A stretch of 64,000 bases of DNA from CAZJWC01 sp964550125. Its GTDB lineage: Bacteria > Bacillota > Clostridia > Christensenellales > Borkfalkiaceae. The translations under genes and the position numbers were made by a program. Of the stretch, positions 1 through 8,594 are shown piece by piece; positions within the stretch are counted from its first letter, which is position 1; every line of letters starts with the position of its first letter. A model generated the notes under the pieces. It was not told the DNA's origin. It was given only the letters and a program-made list of their open reading frames with translations, and did no database searches. Where the stretch lies: the NCBI GenBank assembly GCA_964550125.1, contig CAZJWC010000005.1:1-64000 (forward strand), read 5' to 3'.

Positions 1-167
1 TGCTTGTAATTGCAAATATGGAAAGTTTTAATGCAATTTTAATTGAGCAAAAAGTCCCTCAAAGCGAAAGACTTGTTCAATTAAACAATATGGCAAAATC
101 TCAACTTCGAGTATTGCAAAATTCAAATAACAAACTATTACTCGATATGAAGAAAGAAGATAAATAA
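1..167 (+). CDS. C-terminal fragment, KilA-N-domain-like protein (partial)
   Basis: An open frame enters from the left edge and stops at TAA 165-167, leaving about 54 codons. The visible C-terminus contains NMESFNAILIEQKVPQSERL followed by a QLNNMA stretch. This resembles the C-terminal tail of KilA-N-domain proteins, which are DNA-binding-like proteins of phages and bacterial genomes and typically end with a similar 'LxxLNAxxIxxGLSQSERLxxLN' segment (recalled from family knowledge). The KilA-N domain itself lies outside the window, so the family call rests only on this tail. A bidirectional terminator follows. Confidence 0.5.
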   Translation, partial: LVIANMESFNAILIEQKVPQSERLVQLNNMAKSQLRVLQNSNNKLLLDMKKEDK

Positions 168-181
168 TAATACCAGCAAGA

Positions 182-215
182 AAAAAGACTAAATCGGTTT
201 CGATTTAGTCTTTTT
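182..215. terminator. bidirectional intrinsic terminator between the KilA-N-like gene and tRNA-Leu
   Basis: A perfect 10-bp stem, GACTAAATCG/CGATTTAGTC (187-196 and 201-210), has loop GTTT. It is flanked by an A-run on the left and a T-run on the right, so it can stop transcription in both directions. It begins within two bases of the 3' end of the reverse-strand tRNA-Leu. Confidence 0.85.
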
Positions 216-216
216 G

Positions 217-303
217 TGGTGCCGCTGGTCGGGGTCGAACCGACACGGTATCACTACCGCGGGATTTTGAGTCCCGTGCGTCTGCCAATTTCACCACAGC
301 GGC
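217..303 (-). tRNA. tRNA-Leu (anticodon CAA)
   Basis: Read on the reverse strand, the acceptor stem GCCGCTG pairs with CAGCGGC, followed by discriminator A and an encoded CCA. The anticodon stem-loop is CGGGA-CTCAAAA-TCCCG, giving anticodon CAA (codon UUG). The long variable arm expected of tRNA-Leu and the T-arm GTTCGAC are visible. It has its own promoter at 345-373 and a terminator immediately 3'. The D-loop contains the usual GG. Confidence 0.95.
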
Positions 304-344
304 ATTTTTTTTAAAATTATCAACTGATTCAAACCAGCTTTCTC

Positions 345-373
345 ATTATATATTATCAAATTAAATTTTGCAA
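345..373 (-). promoter_or_regulatory. promoter of tRNA-Leu
   Basis: On the reverse strand TTGCAA (368-373) is followed by a 17-bp spacer and a perfect TATAAT (345-350). The predicted start is about 35 nt upstream of the tRNA 5' end. The -35 TTGCAA recurs in several other promoters of this window. Confidence 0.8.
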
Positions 374-456
374 GCATTTTTTACACATTATTAAAAATTA
401 AGAATAAATTTTTTTAAACTTATTCAAGATAAATTAACACTCTACAATGATATTAT

Positions 457-485
457 TTGCCAAATTTTTAAATAAGTGTTATTAT
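457..485 (+). promoter_or_regulatory. promoter of polA
   Basis: TTGCCA (457-462), a 17-bp spacer and TATTAT (480-485) preceded by TGT (extended -10). The start codon follows about 30 bp downstream with GGAAGG as ribosome binding site. Confidence 0.7.
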
Positions 486-516
486 AAAAAGGCAATGATT
501 TTCTGGAAGGTATTAA

Positions 517-3051
517 ATGGAAAAGTTAGTATTGATAGACGGTAACAGTTTACTTAATAGAGCATTTTACGCTACACCTATGTTTACAACTAAAGATGGA
601 ACGCCCACAAATGCCGTATTTGGTTTTGTAAAACTATTACTAAATATCATTAAGGATTTAAAACCAGAGTATCTTATCGTTGCATTTGATTTAAAAGCCC
701 CCACTTTCCGTCATAAACTATATACAGATTATAAAGGTAACAGAAGAGGTATGCCTGATGAACTTGCCGTTCAAATGCCTATTTTAAAAGATTTATTAAG
801 ACAAATGAATATTGCTATCTGTGAAAAGGAAGGATTTGAAGCTGATGACATTATAGGTACTTTATCTAAAAAGTTTGACGTTCACTCATATATTTATACG
901 GGAGATAGAGATTCATATCAACTTGTCGACAAAAATACAGACGTTCACTTCACCATAAAGGGTGTATCCGAATTACAAAAATTAAACTATGAAAATTTTA
1001 AATGTTTAGTTGGTTGCAATCCTATACAAATTATTGATTTAAAGTCTCTTATGGGAGATAAATCGGACAATATTCCCGGCGTTGCAGGAGTTGGTGAAAA
1101 AACTGCAAAAGACTTAATTGAAAAATACGGCTCGCTAGAAAATGTATATGATAATATTGAAAACATCAAAGGGGCTTTAAAAACTAAACTTGAACTAAAC
1201 AAAGAAATGGCTTTTTTGTCAAAAACCTTAGCAACAATCAAGACGGATGTTCCTTTGGACATTGATTTAAAAAAATGCAAACTAGAAAATAAATTTTCAA
1301 ATGAAGTTAAAAATAAATTTGCACAACTAGAATTTAGGTCTTTACTTTCTCTTGATATTTTTCAAAATCAAGAAAGGGTAGAAATAAGAACAGAGTTAGT
1401 TCGTTCAAAAGAGAATTTTATCTCTCTATGCAAATCTCAAAAGGAATTATATTTAGTATATTCAAATGGTTTATTTGCATTTATTGACGGAATTGAATAT
1501 AAAATGCCTATAAGATTAAACTTAATCGATGATGCCTTTACAGATGAGGAGATTATAGATACGCTTGGGAAAGTTTTAAAAGACTATACGGGTTGTTTAA
1601 TAACCAACAACAGCAAGAATCTACGCCACATTTTAGATAAAAATGGAATTAAATTGTCCTGCAAATTTGAAGATATATCTATTCTAAAATATATCGTTGA
1701 CTACAACGGAAAGGACGATGATTTAAATTATCTTATTGAATACTACGGCTTTGATGAAAATTGTCCTGCCTATTCGGTAAGTAAAATTTACGCCATTTTA
1801 ATTGAAAAATTATATACTGAAAAGCAAGAAAAATTATATTACGATTTAGAGTTACCCTTATCTATATGCCTTTTTGAAATGGAAAAGGCAGGTTTTAAAG
1901 TTGATGAAAATCAACTAGATGAGATAGGTAAAAAACTGAAAAAAGAACTTACTATTTTGAGTGAAAAAATTTATGAACTTTCAGGGCAAATTTTTAATAT
2001 CAATTCCCCCTCGCAATTAGGTGAAATTCTATTTGATAAATTAGGACTGGAAGGAGGCAAAAAAGGTAAGACAGGAAAATATTCAACCAATGTCGAAATT
2101 CTTGAAAACCTTACAAATTCGCACCCTATAATTGAACAGATAATCAAGTATAGACAGATACAAAAACTTTTATCAACATATATCGAGGGTTTAAAACCTT
2201 TGATTGATAAAAAAACAAGTTTAATCCATACTAGTTTTAACCAGGTTGTAACCTCAACAGGTAGATTATCTAGCACTAATCCCAACCTACAAAATATTCC
2301 TACAAGAGATACAGAGGGAAAGGAGATTAGAAAATTTTTTGTTTCTCAAGATGAAAAACACATATTGATTGATGCCGATTACTCACAAATTGAATTACGA
2401 CTACTTGCTCATTTTTCAAATTGCAAGGAGTTAGTTCAGGCTTACAACAATGATGAAGATATTCATACTTTGACGGCTTCACAAGTTTTTGAAACCCCCA
2501 TCGAGGAAGTTACAAGCAATATGCGTAGAAGTGCAAAGGCTGTAAACTTTGGTATAATTTACGGAATAAGTGATTACGGACTTGCAAAACAACTAAAAAT
2601 CCCTACTCAAAAGGCAAAGGAATATATAAATAAGTATTTTGAAACTTATACTGCCGTAAAAGAGTATATGAATTCAACCATTGAATTTGCAAGGCAAAAC
2701 GGATATGTTCAAACCCTTCTTGGCAGAAAAAGAAAAATACCTGAAATTAAATCAACAAACTATAACATCCGTTCTTTTGGCGAAAGAGCCGCTATGAATA
2801 TGCCTTTACAGGGCAGTAGTGCGGACATAATCAAAATTGCTATGTTAAATGTATCAAAGCGTTTAAAAGATGAAAATTTGAAGTCAGAGCTTATACTTCA
2901 AGTACATGACGAACTTATCATTGACGCTTTAGAAGAAGAAGCTGACATAGTAGAAAAACTACTAAAAAGTGAAATGGAAAACGCTGTAAAACTAACAGTT
3001 CCCTTAACAGCAAGCGTATCAAGAGGTCGTTGTTGGTTTGATTGTAAATAA
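517..3051 (+). CDS. polA: DNA polymerase I
   Basis: Family A DNA polymerase of repair and Okazaki-fragment processing. Residues 1 to about 290 form the 5'-nuclease (FEN) domain, with GDRDSYQL and the GDKSDNIPGVAGVG helix-hairpin-helix. The middle region corresponds to the 3'-5' exonuclease domain but lacks the acidic DxE motifs, so proofreading is probably absent, as in Bacillus stearothermophilus and Taq Pol I. The polymerase domain carries motif A (DADYSQIELR, catalytic D621), motif B (RRSAKAVNFGIIYG) and motif C (QVHDEL, D798). The length of 844 aa is normal. A promoter sits at 457-485. coaE follows after 12 bp, so the two are probably co-transcribed. Confidence 0.97.
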   Translation: MEKLVLIDGNSLLNRAFYATPMFTTKDGTPTNAVFGFVKLLLNIIKDLKPEYLIVAFDLKAPTFRHKLYTDYKGNRRGMPDELAVQMPILKDLLRQMNIAICEKEGFEADDIIGTLSKKFDVHSYIYTGDRDSYQLVDKNTDVHFTIKGVSELQKLNYENFKCLVGCNPIQIIDLKSLMGDKSDNIPGVAGVGEKTAKDLIEKYGSLENVYDNIENIKGALKTKLELNKEMAFLSKTLATIKTDVPLDIDLKKCKLENKFSNEVKNKFAQLEFRSLLSLDIFQNQERVEIRTELVRSKENFISLCKSQKELYLVYSNGLFAFIDGIEYKMPIRLNLIDDAFTDEEIIDTLGKVLKDYTGCLITNNSKNLRHILDKNGIKLSCKFEDISILKYIVDYNGKDDDLNYLIEYYGFDENCPAYSVSKIYAILIEKLYTEKQEKLYYDLELPLSICLFEMEKAGFKVDENQLDEIGKKLKKELTILSEKIYELSGQIFNINSPSQLGEILFDKLGLEGGKKGKTGKYSTNVEILENLTNSHPIIEQIIKYRQIQKLLSTYIEGLKPLIDKKTSLIHTSFNQVVTSTGRLSSTNPNLQNIPTRDTEGKEIRKFFVSQDEKHILIDADYSQIELRLLAHFSNCKELVQAYNNDEDIHTLTASQVFETPIEEVTSNMRRSAKAVNFGIIYGISDYGLAKQLKIPTQKAKEYINKYFETYTAVKEYMNSTIEFARQNGYVQTLLGRKRKIPEIKSTNYNIRSFGERAAMNMPLQGSSADIIKIAMLNVSKRLKDENLKSELILQVHDELIIDALEEEADIVEKLLKSEMENAVKLTVPLTASVSRGRCWFDCK

Positions 3052-3063
3052 TAGGAGTTCAAA

Positions 3064-3648
3064 ATGAAAAAGCGTAAAATTGCCGTTACTGGTGGTATAG
3101 GAAGTGGAAAAACGGCAGTAATAAATATTATAAAGCAAATGGGTTACAATGTTTGTTCAGCCGATAAAGCATACAGCGAAATTTTAAAAAGAGAAAGTTT
3201 TAAAAATAAACTTAATAGCGAGTTCGGTAATGTAATTGATGCAAAAGGCAACTTAAATAGAAAGATGCTTGCAGATATAGTATTCAATGACGACAATAAA
3301 CTTAATAGGCTTAATGAAATAACTCACCCTGCCATAACGCAAGAACTTGCACTACATATGGACAGTTGTGCTGATAAAACCGTATTTGCTGAAGTACCCC
3401 TTCTTTTTGAAACTGGCTTTGAAAAGTATTTTGATGAGGTAATAGTGGTATATCGTCCTATTGAACAAAGAATAAGAGCCATAAAAGAAAGAGATAGATT
3501 ACCCTATGAAAAGATTTTAAAAAGAATCGCATCTCAATATAACTATGATAATTTAAATAAAAAGGAATATATTATAGTAGAGAACAACACAAGTGTTGAA
3601 GATTTAAAAGAAAAGGTAAAGGTAATTTTGAGTGAACTTAAAGCATAG
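3064..3648 (+). CDS. coaE: dephospho-CoA kinase
   Basis: Catalyses the last step of coenzyme A synthesis, ATP-dependent phosphorylation of dephospho-CoA. The N-terminus carries the P-loop GGIGSGKT (about residues 10-17), followed by the CoaE hallmarks SADKAY, EITHP and PLLFETGFEKYFDEVIVV. At 194 aa it has the usual length. It lies 12 bp behind polA with an AGGAGT-like ribosome binding site, and its 3' end overlaps the transglycosylase start by 17 bp. polA-coaE-lytic transglycosylase is a recurring order in Bacillota. Confidence 0.95.
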   Translation: MKKRKIAVTGGIGSGKTAVINIIKQMGYNVCSADKAYSEILKRESFKNKLNSEFGNVIDAKGNLNRKMLADIVFNDDNKLNRLNEITHPAITQELALHMDSCADKTVFAEVPLLFETGFEKYFDEVIVVYRPIEQRIRAIKERDRLPYEKILKRIASQYNYDNLNKKEYIIVENNTSVEDLKEKVKVILSELKA

Positions 3649-4183
3649 ATACTTAATTTTAATAGGACTAATATTTTTAATTATTTGTCCTATTTTTTAT
3701 TTTTTTAGTATCTATGTTATTACTTATCCCGTTCACTTTAAAACGGAAGTTGAAAAATATTCAAAAGAATATGGAATAAACCAATCTTTAATTTACTCTG
3801 TGATAAAGAGAGAAAGTTCCTTCAATAAAAACGCTAAAAGCAATGCAGGGGCTTGTGGATTGATGCAAATTTTGCCCTCGACAGCAGAGTATTTAGCAGA
3901 TTTGCTTGATGAAGAATTTGAAGAAAAAAATCTTTTTGAAGTTGATAAAAATATCAAATATGGTACTTTTTATTTGAAGTATTTATTCAAAAAATTTAAG
4001 ACGGAAAGGGAGGTGCTTTCTGCATACAACGCAGGAGAAGGAACGGTGTACGACTGGCTAAAAAATGAGAAATACTCCCTTAACGGAAAACTTATTAAAA
4101 TACCTTTTAAGGAAACGAGAGATTACACAAACGCAGTTCAAAAATATGCAAAAGCATATAAAAGATTTTACCGTATATCCTGA
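3632..4183 (+). CDS. membrane-anchored lytic transglycosylase (SLT family)
   Basis: Soluble-lytic-transglycosylase-type enzyme that cleaves peptidoglycan glycan strands. One N-terminal hydrophobic helix (about residues 7-30) anchors it outside the membrane. The goose-lysozyme-like fold is shown by IKRESSF (catalytic Glu about residue 61), GACGLMQILPSTA and LSAYNAGEGTV. At 183 aa it is a minimal Slt/YjbJ-type protein. The start is GTG at 3632 and lies inside coaE, consistent with translational coupling. No convincing terminator follows before the polysaccharide-locus promoter at 4202. Confidence 0.9.
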   Translation: MNLKHRYLILIGLIFLIICPIFYFFSIYVITYPVHFKTEVEKYSKEYGINQSLIYSVIKRESSFNKNAKSNAGACGLMQILPSTAEYLADLLDEEFEEKNLFEVDKNIKYGTFYLKYLFKKFKTEREVLSAYNAGEGTVYDWLKNEKYSLNGKLIKIPFKETRDYTNAVQKYAKAYKRFYRIS

Positions 4184-4201
4184 CGCTTTTGTTTAAAATT
4201 C

Positions 4202-4230
4202 TTGACAAACCCTGTTTAATTGACGATAAT
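4202..4230 (+). promoter_or_regulatory. promoter of the first polysaccharide operon
   Basis: Perfect -35 TTGACA (4202-4207), a 17-bp spacer and GATAAT (4225-4230). It lies 45 bp before the aminotransferase start and probably drives 4275 through 8557. Confidence 0.8.
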
Positions 4231-4274
4231 AAAATTATATTTAAATTAGACAAAGAAAACCTATGGGGGTAAAT

Positions 4275-5486
4275 ATGAAAAAATTTAATATTTCCTTTTC
4301 CCCTCCTGATATAAGTGAAAGGGAGATTGAAATTGTAACGGAGACACTTCGTTCGGGTTGGATTACAACAGGACATAAAACTAAATTACTTGAAAATAAA
4401 ATAGCACAAATGGTAGGAACTAATAAGTGCGTATGTTTAAACTCACAGACAGCCTGTGCTGAAACCTCCTTGCGAATATTAGGCATTAAAGAGGGTGATG
4501 AAATAATCACAACTGCTTATACCTATACTGCAACTGCATCAGTTATTTATCATGTAGGAGCGAAAATTATTTTAATAGATTGTCAAGACAATAGTCTTGA
4601 AATGGACTATAACGCACTTGAAAAAGCAATAACAGAAAAAACAAAAGCAATTATTCCCGTAGATATAGCAGGAATACCTTGTGATTACGAACGAATTTAT
4701 GACATAGTAGAAAGAAAAAAAACACTATTTAAACCGTCAAATTTTATTCAAAGTCAACTTGGAAGAATCGCTATTGTGGCTGATACGGCTCACTCGCTTG
4801 GTGCATCACGCAATTCAAAAATGGTAGGTGCGATAGCAGATTTTTCAAATTTTAGTTTTCACGCAGTAAAAAATCTTACTACGGCTGAAGGTGGAGCAAT
4901 GACTTGGCGACATATTGAGGGTGTTGAAGATGAAGAAATTTATAAACAAGCAATGTTACTTTCCTTGCACGGACAATCAAAAGACGCACTTGCAAAAAAC
5001 AAACTAGGCTCTTGGGAATACGACATTGTCGCCCCCTTGTATAAATGCAATATGACAGATGTTTCAGCTTCAATAGGTCTAGCCCAACTAGAACGCTATC
5101 CAGCACTTTTAAAGAGAAGAAAAGAAATTGTAGAAAGGTATGACTATATCTTAAAACCTATTGGAGTTAAAGTTTTACCACACTTTACAAATAACAATCG
5201 TTCAAGTGCACATTTGTACATCACTAGAGTGCCTAATATATTCGAAAAACAGCGTAATGATATAATTATTCAAATGGCTGAAAAAGGAATCGCTTGCAAT
5301 GTACATTATAAGCCTTTACCTATGCTTACTGCATACAAAAATTTAGGATTTGATATAAAAGATTACCCTAACGCTTTTAACCACTACCAAAACGCAATTA
5401 CCCTTCCCCTTCATACAAAATTAACTGATGAAGAAGTTGAGTATGTTGCAAATACTTATAAATCAATTTTAGGCAGGTATATATAA
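4275..5486 (+). CDS. DegT/DnrJ/EryC1/StrS-family nucleotide-sugar aminotransferase
   Basis: PLP-dependent aminotransferase that converts a nucleotide-linked keto sugar to an amino sugar. The family motif around the PLP lysine is FHAVKNLTTAEGG, and N-terminal GWITTGHKT and AYTYTATA match the fold. The ATG at 4275 is chosen because GGGGGT sits 4-8 bp upstream. An in-frame ATG at 4263 has no ribosome binding site. Its stop abuts the start of the priming sugar transferase (TAA-ATG), so the two are tightly coupled. This suggests the amino sugar, for example a bacillosamine-like residue, may be the first sugar placed on the lipid carrier. Exact substrate not determinable. Confidence 0.88.
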   Translation: MKKFNISFSPPDISEREIEIVTETLRSGWITTGHKTKLLENKIAQMVGTNKCVCLNSQTACAETSLRILGIKEGDEIITTAYTYTATASVIYHVGAKIILIDCQDNSLEMDYNALEKAITEKTKAIIPVDIAGIPCDYERIYDIVERKKTLFKPSNFIQSQLGRIAIVADTAHSLGASRNSKMVGAIADFSNFSFHAVKNLTTAEGGAMTWRHIEGVEDEEIYKQAMLLSLHGQSKDALAKNKLGSWEYDIVAPLYKCNMTDVSASIGLAQLERYPALLKRRKEIVERYDYILKPIGVKVLPHFTNNNRSSAHLYITRVPNIFEKQRNDIIIQMAEKGIACNVHYKPLPMLTAYKNLGFDIKDYPNAFNHYQNAITLPLHTKLTDEEVEYVANTYKSILGRYI

Positions 5487-6200
5487 ATGAGACTAATAAA
5501 GTGGGAAAAACTACCACTTGAAATGCAAACAGATGCCGTTAAAAAATATTATGACATACTGAAAAAAAGAAAATTTAGTCTTTTTATTAAGAGAGTTTTT
5601 GATATTATTTGTTCTTTGATTTTACTTATCATTTTATCACCTGTCTTTTTAATCTTGGCTATAGCAATTAAAATAGATTCTAAAGGACCTGTTTTTTATC
5701 GACAAGAGCGAATAACTCAATATGGAAAAAAGTTCCGTATTCACAAGTTTAGAACAATGGTGCAAGATGCTGATAAAGGTTCACAAATAACTGTCAACAA
5801 CGACAGTCGAGTTACTAAAGTCGGTAAATTTATCCGTCATTGTAGATTAGATGAATTACCCCAGTTATTAGATACCCTTTCGGGAAATCTTACACTGGTT
5901 GGAGTAAGACCTGAAAGTCCTAATTATGTTGCTGAATACACAAACGAGATGATGGCAACTTTACTTTTGCCAGCAGGCGTTACAAGTTTGACAAGCATCT
6001 ATTATAAAGACGAGGCAAAACTGCTTGACGGAGTACAAGATACTGATAAAGTTTACATAGAAAAAATATTACCTCAAAAGATGTATTATAATCTAAAAAG
6101 TATTAAAAAATTTAGTTTTTGGGGTGATATAAAAATTATGTTTATGACATTATTTGCCGTACTTGGTAAAGAATATAAAGACAAGGACAATTCTAACTAA
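5487..6200 (+). CDS. undecaprenyl-phosphate sugar-1-phosphate transferase (PglC/WcaJ-type priming enzyme)
   Basis: Bacterial sugar transferase (PF02397 type), which moves a sugar-1-phosphate from a nucleotide sugar to undecaprenyl phosphate and so starts repeat-unit synthesis at the membrane. It has one N-terminal membrane hairpin (ICSLILLIILSPVFLILAIA, about residues 45-64). The cytoplasmic core carries GPVFYRQER, KFRTM, CRLDELPQL and VGVRPE. At 237 aa it is the short form without the N-terminal four-helix domain of WbaP. It starts directly after the aminotransferase stop and shares one base (TAATG) with the next glycosyltransferase. Confidence 0.92.
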   Translation: MRLIKWEKLPLEMQTDAVKKYYDILKKRKFSLFIKRVFDIICSLILLIILSPVFLILAIAIKIDSKGPVFYRQERITQYGKKFRIHKFRTMVQDADKGSQITVNNDSRVTKVGKFIRHCRLDELPQLLDTLSGNLTLVGVRPESPNYVAEYTNEMMATLLLPAGVTSLTSIYYKDEAKLLDGVQDTDKVYIEKILPQKMYYNLKSIKKFSFWGDIKIMFMTLFAVLGKEYKDKDNSN

Positions 6201-7213
6201 TGACTGATATAGTAGTGTCAGTTGTAATGCCTATTTACAACGAAGAAAAATTCATACAAAAATGCGTTGAGTCATTGCTTACACAGGACTACCCAAAAGA
6301 GAAAATGGAGTGGATTTTTGTTGACGGTGGCTCTGCTGACAAGACTAAAGAAATACTCAAAAATTATCAAAAAATATATTTTGATTTAATAAAAATATTT
6401 GATAATCCCAACAAAACCGTGCCCTACGCCATGAATATAGGAATTTCAAATTCAAAAGGCAAATATATAGTACGCCTTGATGCACATGCAGAATATAATA
6501 GCGACTATATAAGCAAGTGCGTACATTATCTTGACACTACTGACGCTGACAATGTAGGTGGGGTTGCTGAAACAAAAGGACAAGGCGAGGTAGGACAATC
6601 TATTGCTTTGATGCTATCTTCTAAATTCGGCGTAGGCAACTCACAGTTTAGAACAAACGGAGAAAGTGGTTATGTAGATACCGTACCTTTTGGGGCTTTC
6701 CGTAGGGAAGTTTTTTCAAAATATGGTGGATACGACGAACGATTAACTAGAAATCAAGATAACGAAATGAATTATAGAATTCGCAAAAACGGAGGAAAAA
6801 TTTATCTATCAAGAGATATAAAACTTTCCTATTATTGCAGAAATTCGGTTAGCGAAATTTCAAAAATGGCTCTATTAAACGGACGTTGGAACGTAATAAC
6901 TATGAAATTATGCCCTGGGTCTATGAGTATTCGTCATTTTGTTCCCCTTGCTCTTGTGTTATCAATTTTAGTTTTAAGCATAGCAAGTTTGATTATGCCT
7001 TTGGCAAGATGGACTTTAGCATTTGAAATATTGCTATATCTTATGCTAGACCTGTTTTTTTCAATAAAACAAGCAAAAAAAATTAAAGATTTTTTTAGAC
7101 TGCTCTACCTATTTCCCATTTTTCATATATCATACGGTTTGGGTTCATTGAAAGGTATATTTTGCTTATTCTCAAAAAAATACACAAAAAATTATACGCC
7201 ACCTAAAATCTAA
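6200..7213 (+). CDS. family 2 glycosyltransferase with C-terminal membrane helices (ExoA-like)
   Basis: GT2 (GT-A fold). The nucleotide-sugar site is PIYNEEKFI followed by VDGGSADKT, and the metal-binding acidic motif lies in RLDAHAEY. VPFGAFRREVF and an EMNYRIRKNGG acceptor segment follow. About three hydrophobic segments close the protein (about residues 245-310), as in succinoglycan ExoA-type enzymes that work at the inner membrane. Its start overlaps the previous stop by one base, so it belongs to the 4275-8557 operon and probably adds the second sugar. Donor and linkage unknown. Confidence 0.88.
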   Translation: MTDIVVSVVMPIYNEEKFIQKCVESLLTQDYPKEKMEWIFVDGGSADKTKEILKNYQKIYFDLIKIFDNPNKTVPYAMNIGISNSKGKYIVRLDAHAEYNSDYISKCVHYLDTTDADNVGGVAETKGQGEVGQSIALMLSSKFGVGNSQFRTNGESGYVDTVPFGAFRREVFSKYGGYDERLTRNQDNEMNYRIRKNGGKIYLSRDIKLSYYCRNSVSEISKMALLNGRWNVITMKLCPGSMSIRHFVPLALVLSILVLSIASLIMPLARWTLAFEILLYLMLDLFFSIKQAKKIKDFFRLLYLFPIFHISYGLGSLKGIFCLFSKKYTKNYTPPKI

Positions 7214-7231
7214 AAAGGAGTTTTTCAACAA

Positions 7232-8557
7232 ATGACTACGCTTTATGATAAAATTAAATCAGGAGAAACTTTTATTTCTATTATAGGACTTGGATATGTC
7301 GGTATGCCTATCGCCGTTGCCTTTGCTAGCGAGGGCGTAAAAGTTATAGGTTTTGACTTAAATAGAGAAAAGATTGAACTTTATAAAAGTGGAATAGACC
7401 CTACAAACGAAGTAGGAGATGAAGTAATAAAAAATACAAGTGTAAACTTCACTTATGAAGAACAGGACTTAAAAAAGGCTAAATTTCATATAGTTGCCGT
7501 TCCCACTCCTATCAATCAAGACCACACACCAAATCTATTACCAATTATAGAAGCATGCAAAATTATTGCTAGAAATTTAACAAAAGATTCTATCGTTGTA
7601 TTTGAATCAACCGTTTACCCCGGTGTAACGGATAATATTTGCCGACCAATTATTGAAGATATATCAGGGTTAAAGTGTGGAGTAGATTTTAAAATAGGCT
7701 ACTCACCTGAAAGAATAAATCCAGGCGACAAAATCCATAGACTTGAAAATATTAAAAAAATAGTTTCTGCTTGCGATAAAAAAGCACTTGATGAGATTAA
7801 AAAGGTATACGACATTGTTATTAAGGTTGGAACTTACCCCGTTTCAAACATAAAAACGGCTGAAGCAATTAAAGTTGTTGAAAATAGCCAACGTGATATA
7901 AACATTGCCTTTATGAACGAAATTTCTATGGTTTTTGACAGTATGGGTATTGACACCAACGAAGTAATTGACGGTATGAATACAAAATGGAACTCCCTTG
8001 GTTTCCGTCCTGGTCTTGTAGGTGGCCACTGTATAGGCGTTGACCCGTATTATTTTATTTATGAGGCTGAAAATCTTGGTTATCATAGCCAAATTATTTT
8101 AAATGGTCGTATAATCAATGACAGTATGGGCAAATTTGTGGCAGATTCAACTATTAAACAAATGATTAAGGCAGGCAAGGCTCCTGCAAAGACAAAGGTA
8201 GTAATTTTGGGACTTACCTTTAAAGAAAACTGCCCTGACACTAGAAACTCAAAGGTAGTTGATATATACAAAAGACTTTTGGAATATAATATAAAACCCA
8301 TTGTAGTTGACCCGTGGGCAAACGAAAATGATGCAAAACTTGAATATAATATTGAAATTAGTCATATGGAGGAAGTTAATGATGCTGACTGTATAATTCT
8401 TGCAGTTGCTCATGACGAGTTTAAAAAACTTGGACTAACTAAAATTGACTCAATGTTTAAAAATATACCACAAAAGGAAAAGATACTAATAGACGTAAAA
8501 GGTTTGTATTCAGTTGCAGAACTTGAAGCAAGTGGACTAACTTTTTGGAGATTATAA
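7232..8557 (+). CDS. UDP-sugar 6-dehydrogenase (WbpA/TviB-like)
   Basis: NAD-dependent four-electron oxidation of a UDP-hexose(amine) to the uronic acid. The Rossmann motif is GLGYVGMP (about residues 20-27). YSPERINPG and the catalytic cysteine C267 in GGHCIGVDPYY follow. The C-terminal UDP-binding domain has GLTFKENCPDTRNSK. The YSPERINPG plus GFRPGLVGGHC combination fits the UDP-N-acetylhexosamine dehydrogenases (TviB, WbpA, WbpO), rather than plain UDP-glucose dehydrogenases, so an acidic N-acetylamino sugar in the polymer is inferred. Ribosome binding site AAGGAG. It is the last gene of this operon; a bidirectional terminator follows. Confidence 0.9.
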   Translation: MTTLYDKIKSGETFISIIGLGYVGMPIAVAFASEGVKVIGFDLNREKIELYKSGIDPTNEVGDEVIKNTSVNFTYEEQDLKKAKFHIVAVPTPINQDHTPNLLPIIEACKIIARNLTKDSIVVFESTVYPGVTDNICRPIIEDISGLKCGVDFKIGYSPERINPGDKIHRLENIKKIVSACDKKALDEIKKVYDIVIKVGTYPVSNIKTAEAIKVVENSQRDINIAFMNEISMVFDSMGIDTNEVIDGMNTKWNSLGFRPGLVGGHCIGVDPYYFIYEAENLGYHSQIILNGRIINDSMGKFVADSTIKQMIKAGKAPAKTKVVILGLTFKENCPDTRNSKVVDIYKRLLEYNIKPIVVDPWANENDAKLEYNIEISHMEEVNDADCIILAVAHDEFKKLGLTKIDSMFKNIPQKEKILIDVKGLYSVAELEASGLTFWRL

Positions 8558-8561
8558 AGAT

Positions 8562-8589
8562 AAAAGCCTGAGAAACTTCTCAGGCTTTT
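8562..8589. terminator. bidirectional terminator between convergent genes
   Basis: Perfect 12-bp stem AAAAGCCTGAGA/TCTCAGGCTTTT with loop AACT, between the end of the UDP-sugar dehydrogenase (+) and the alcohol dehydrogenase (-). Confidence 0.9.
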
Positions 8590-8594
8590 AATGT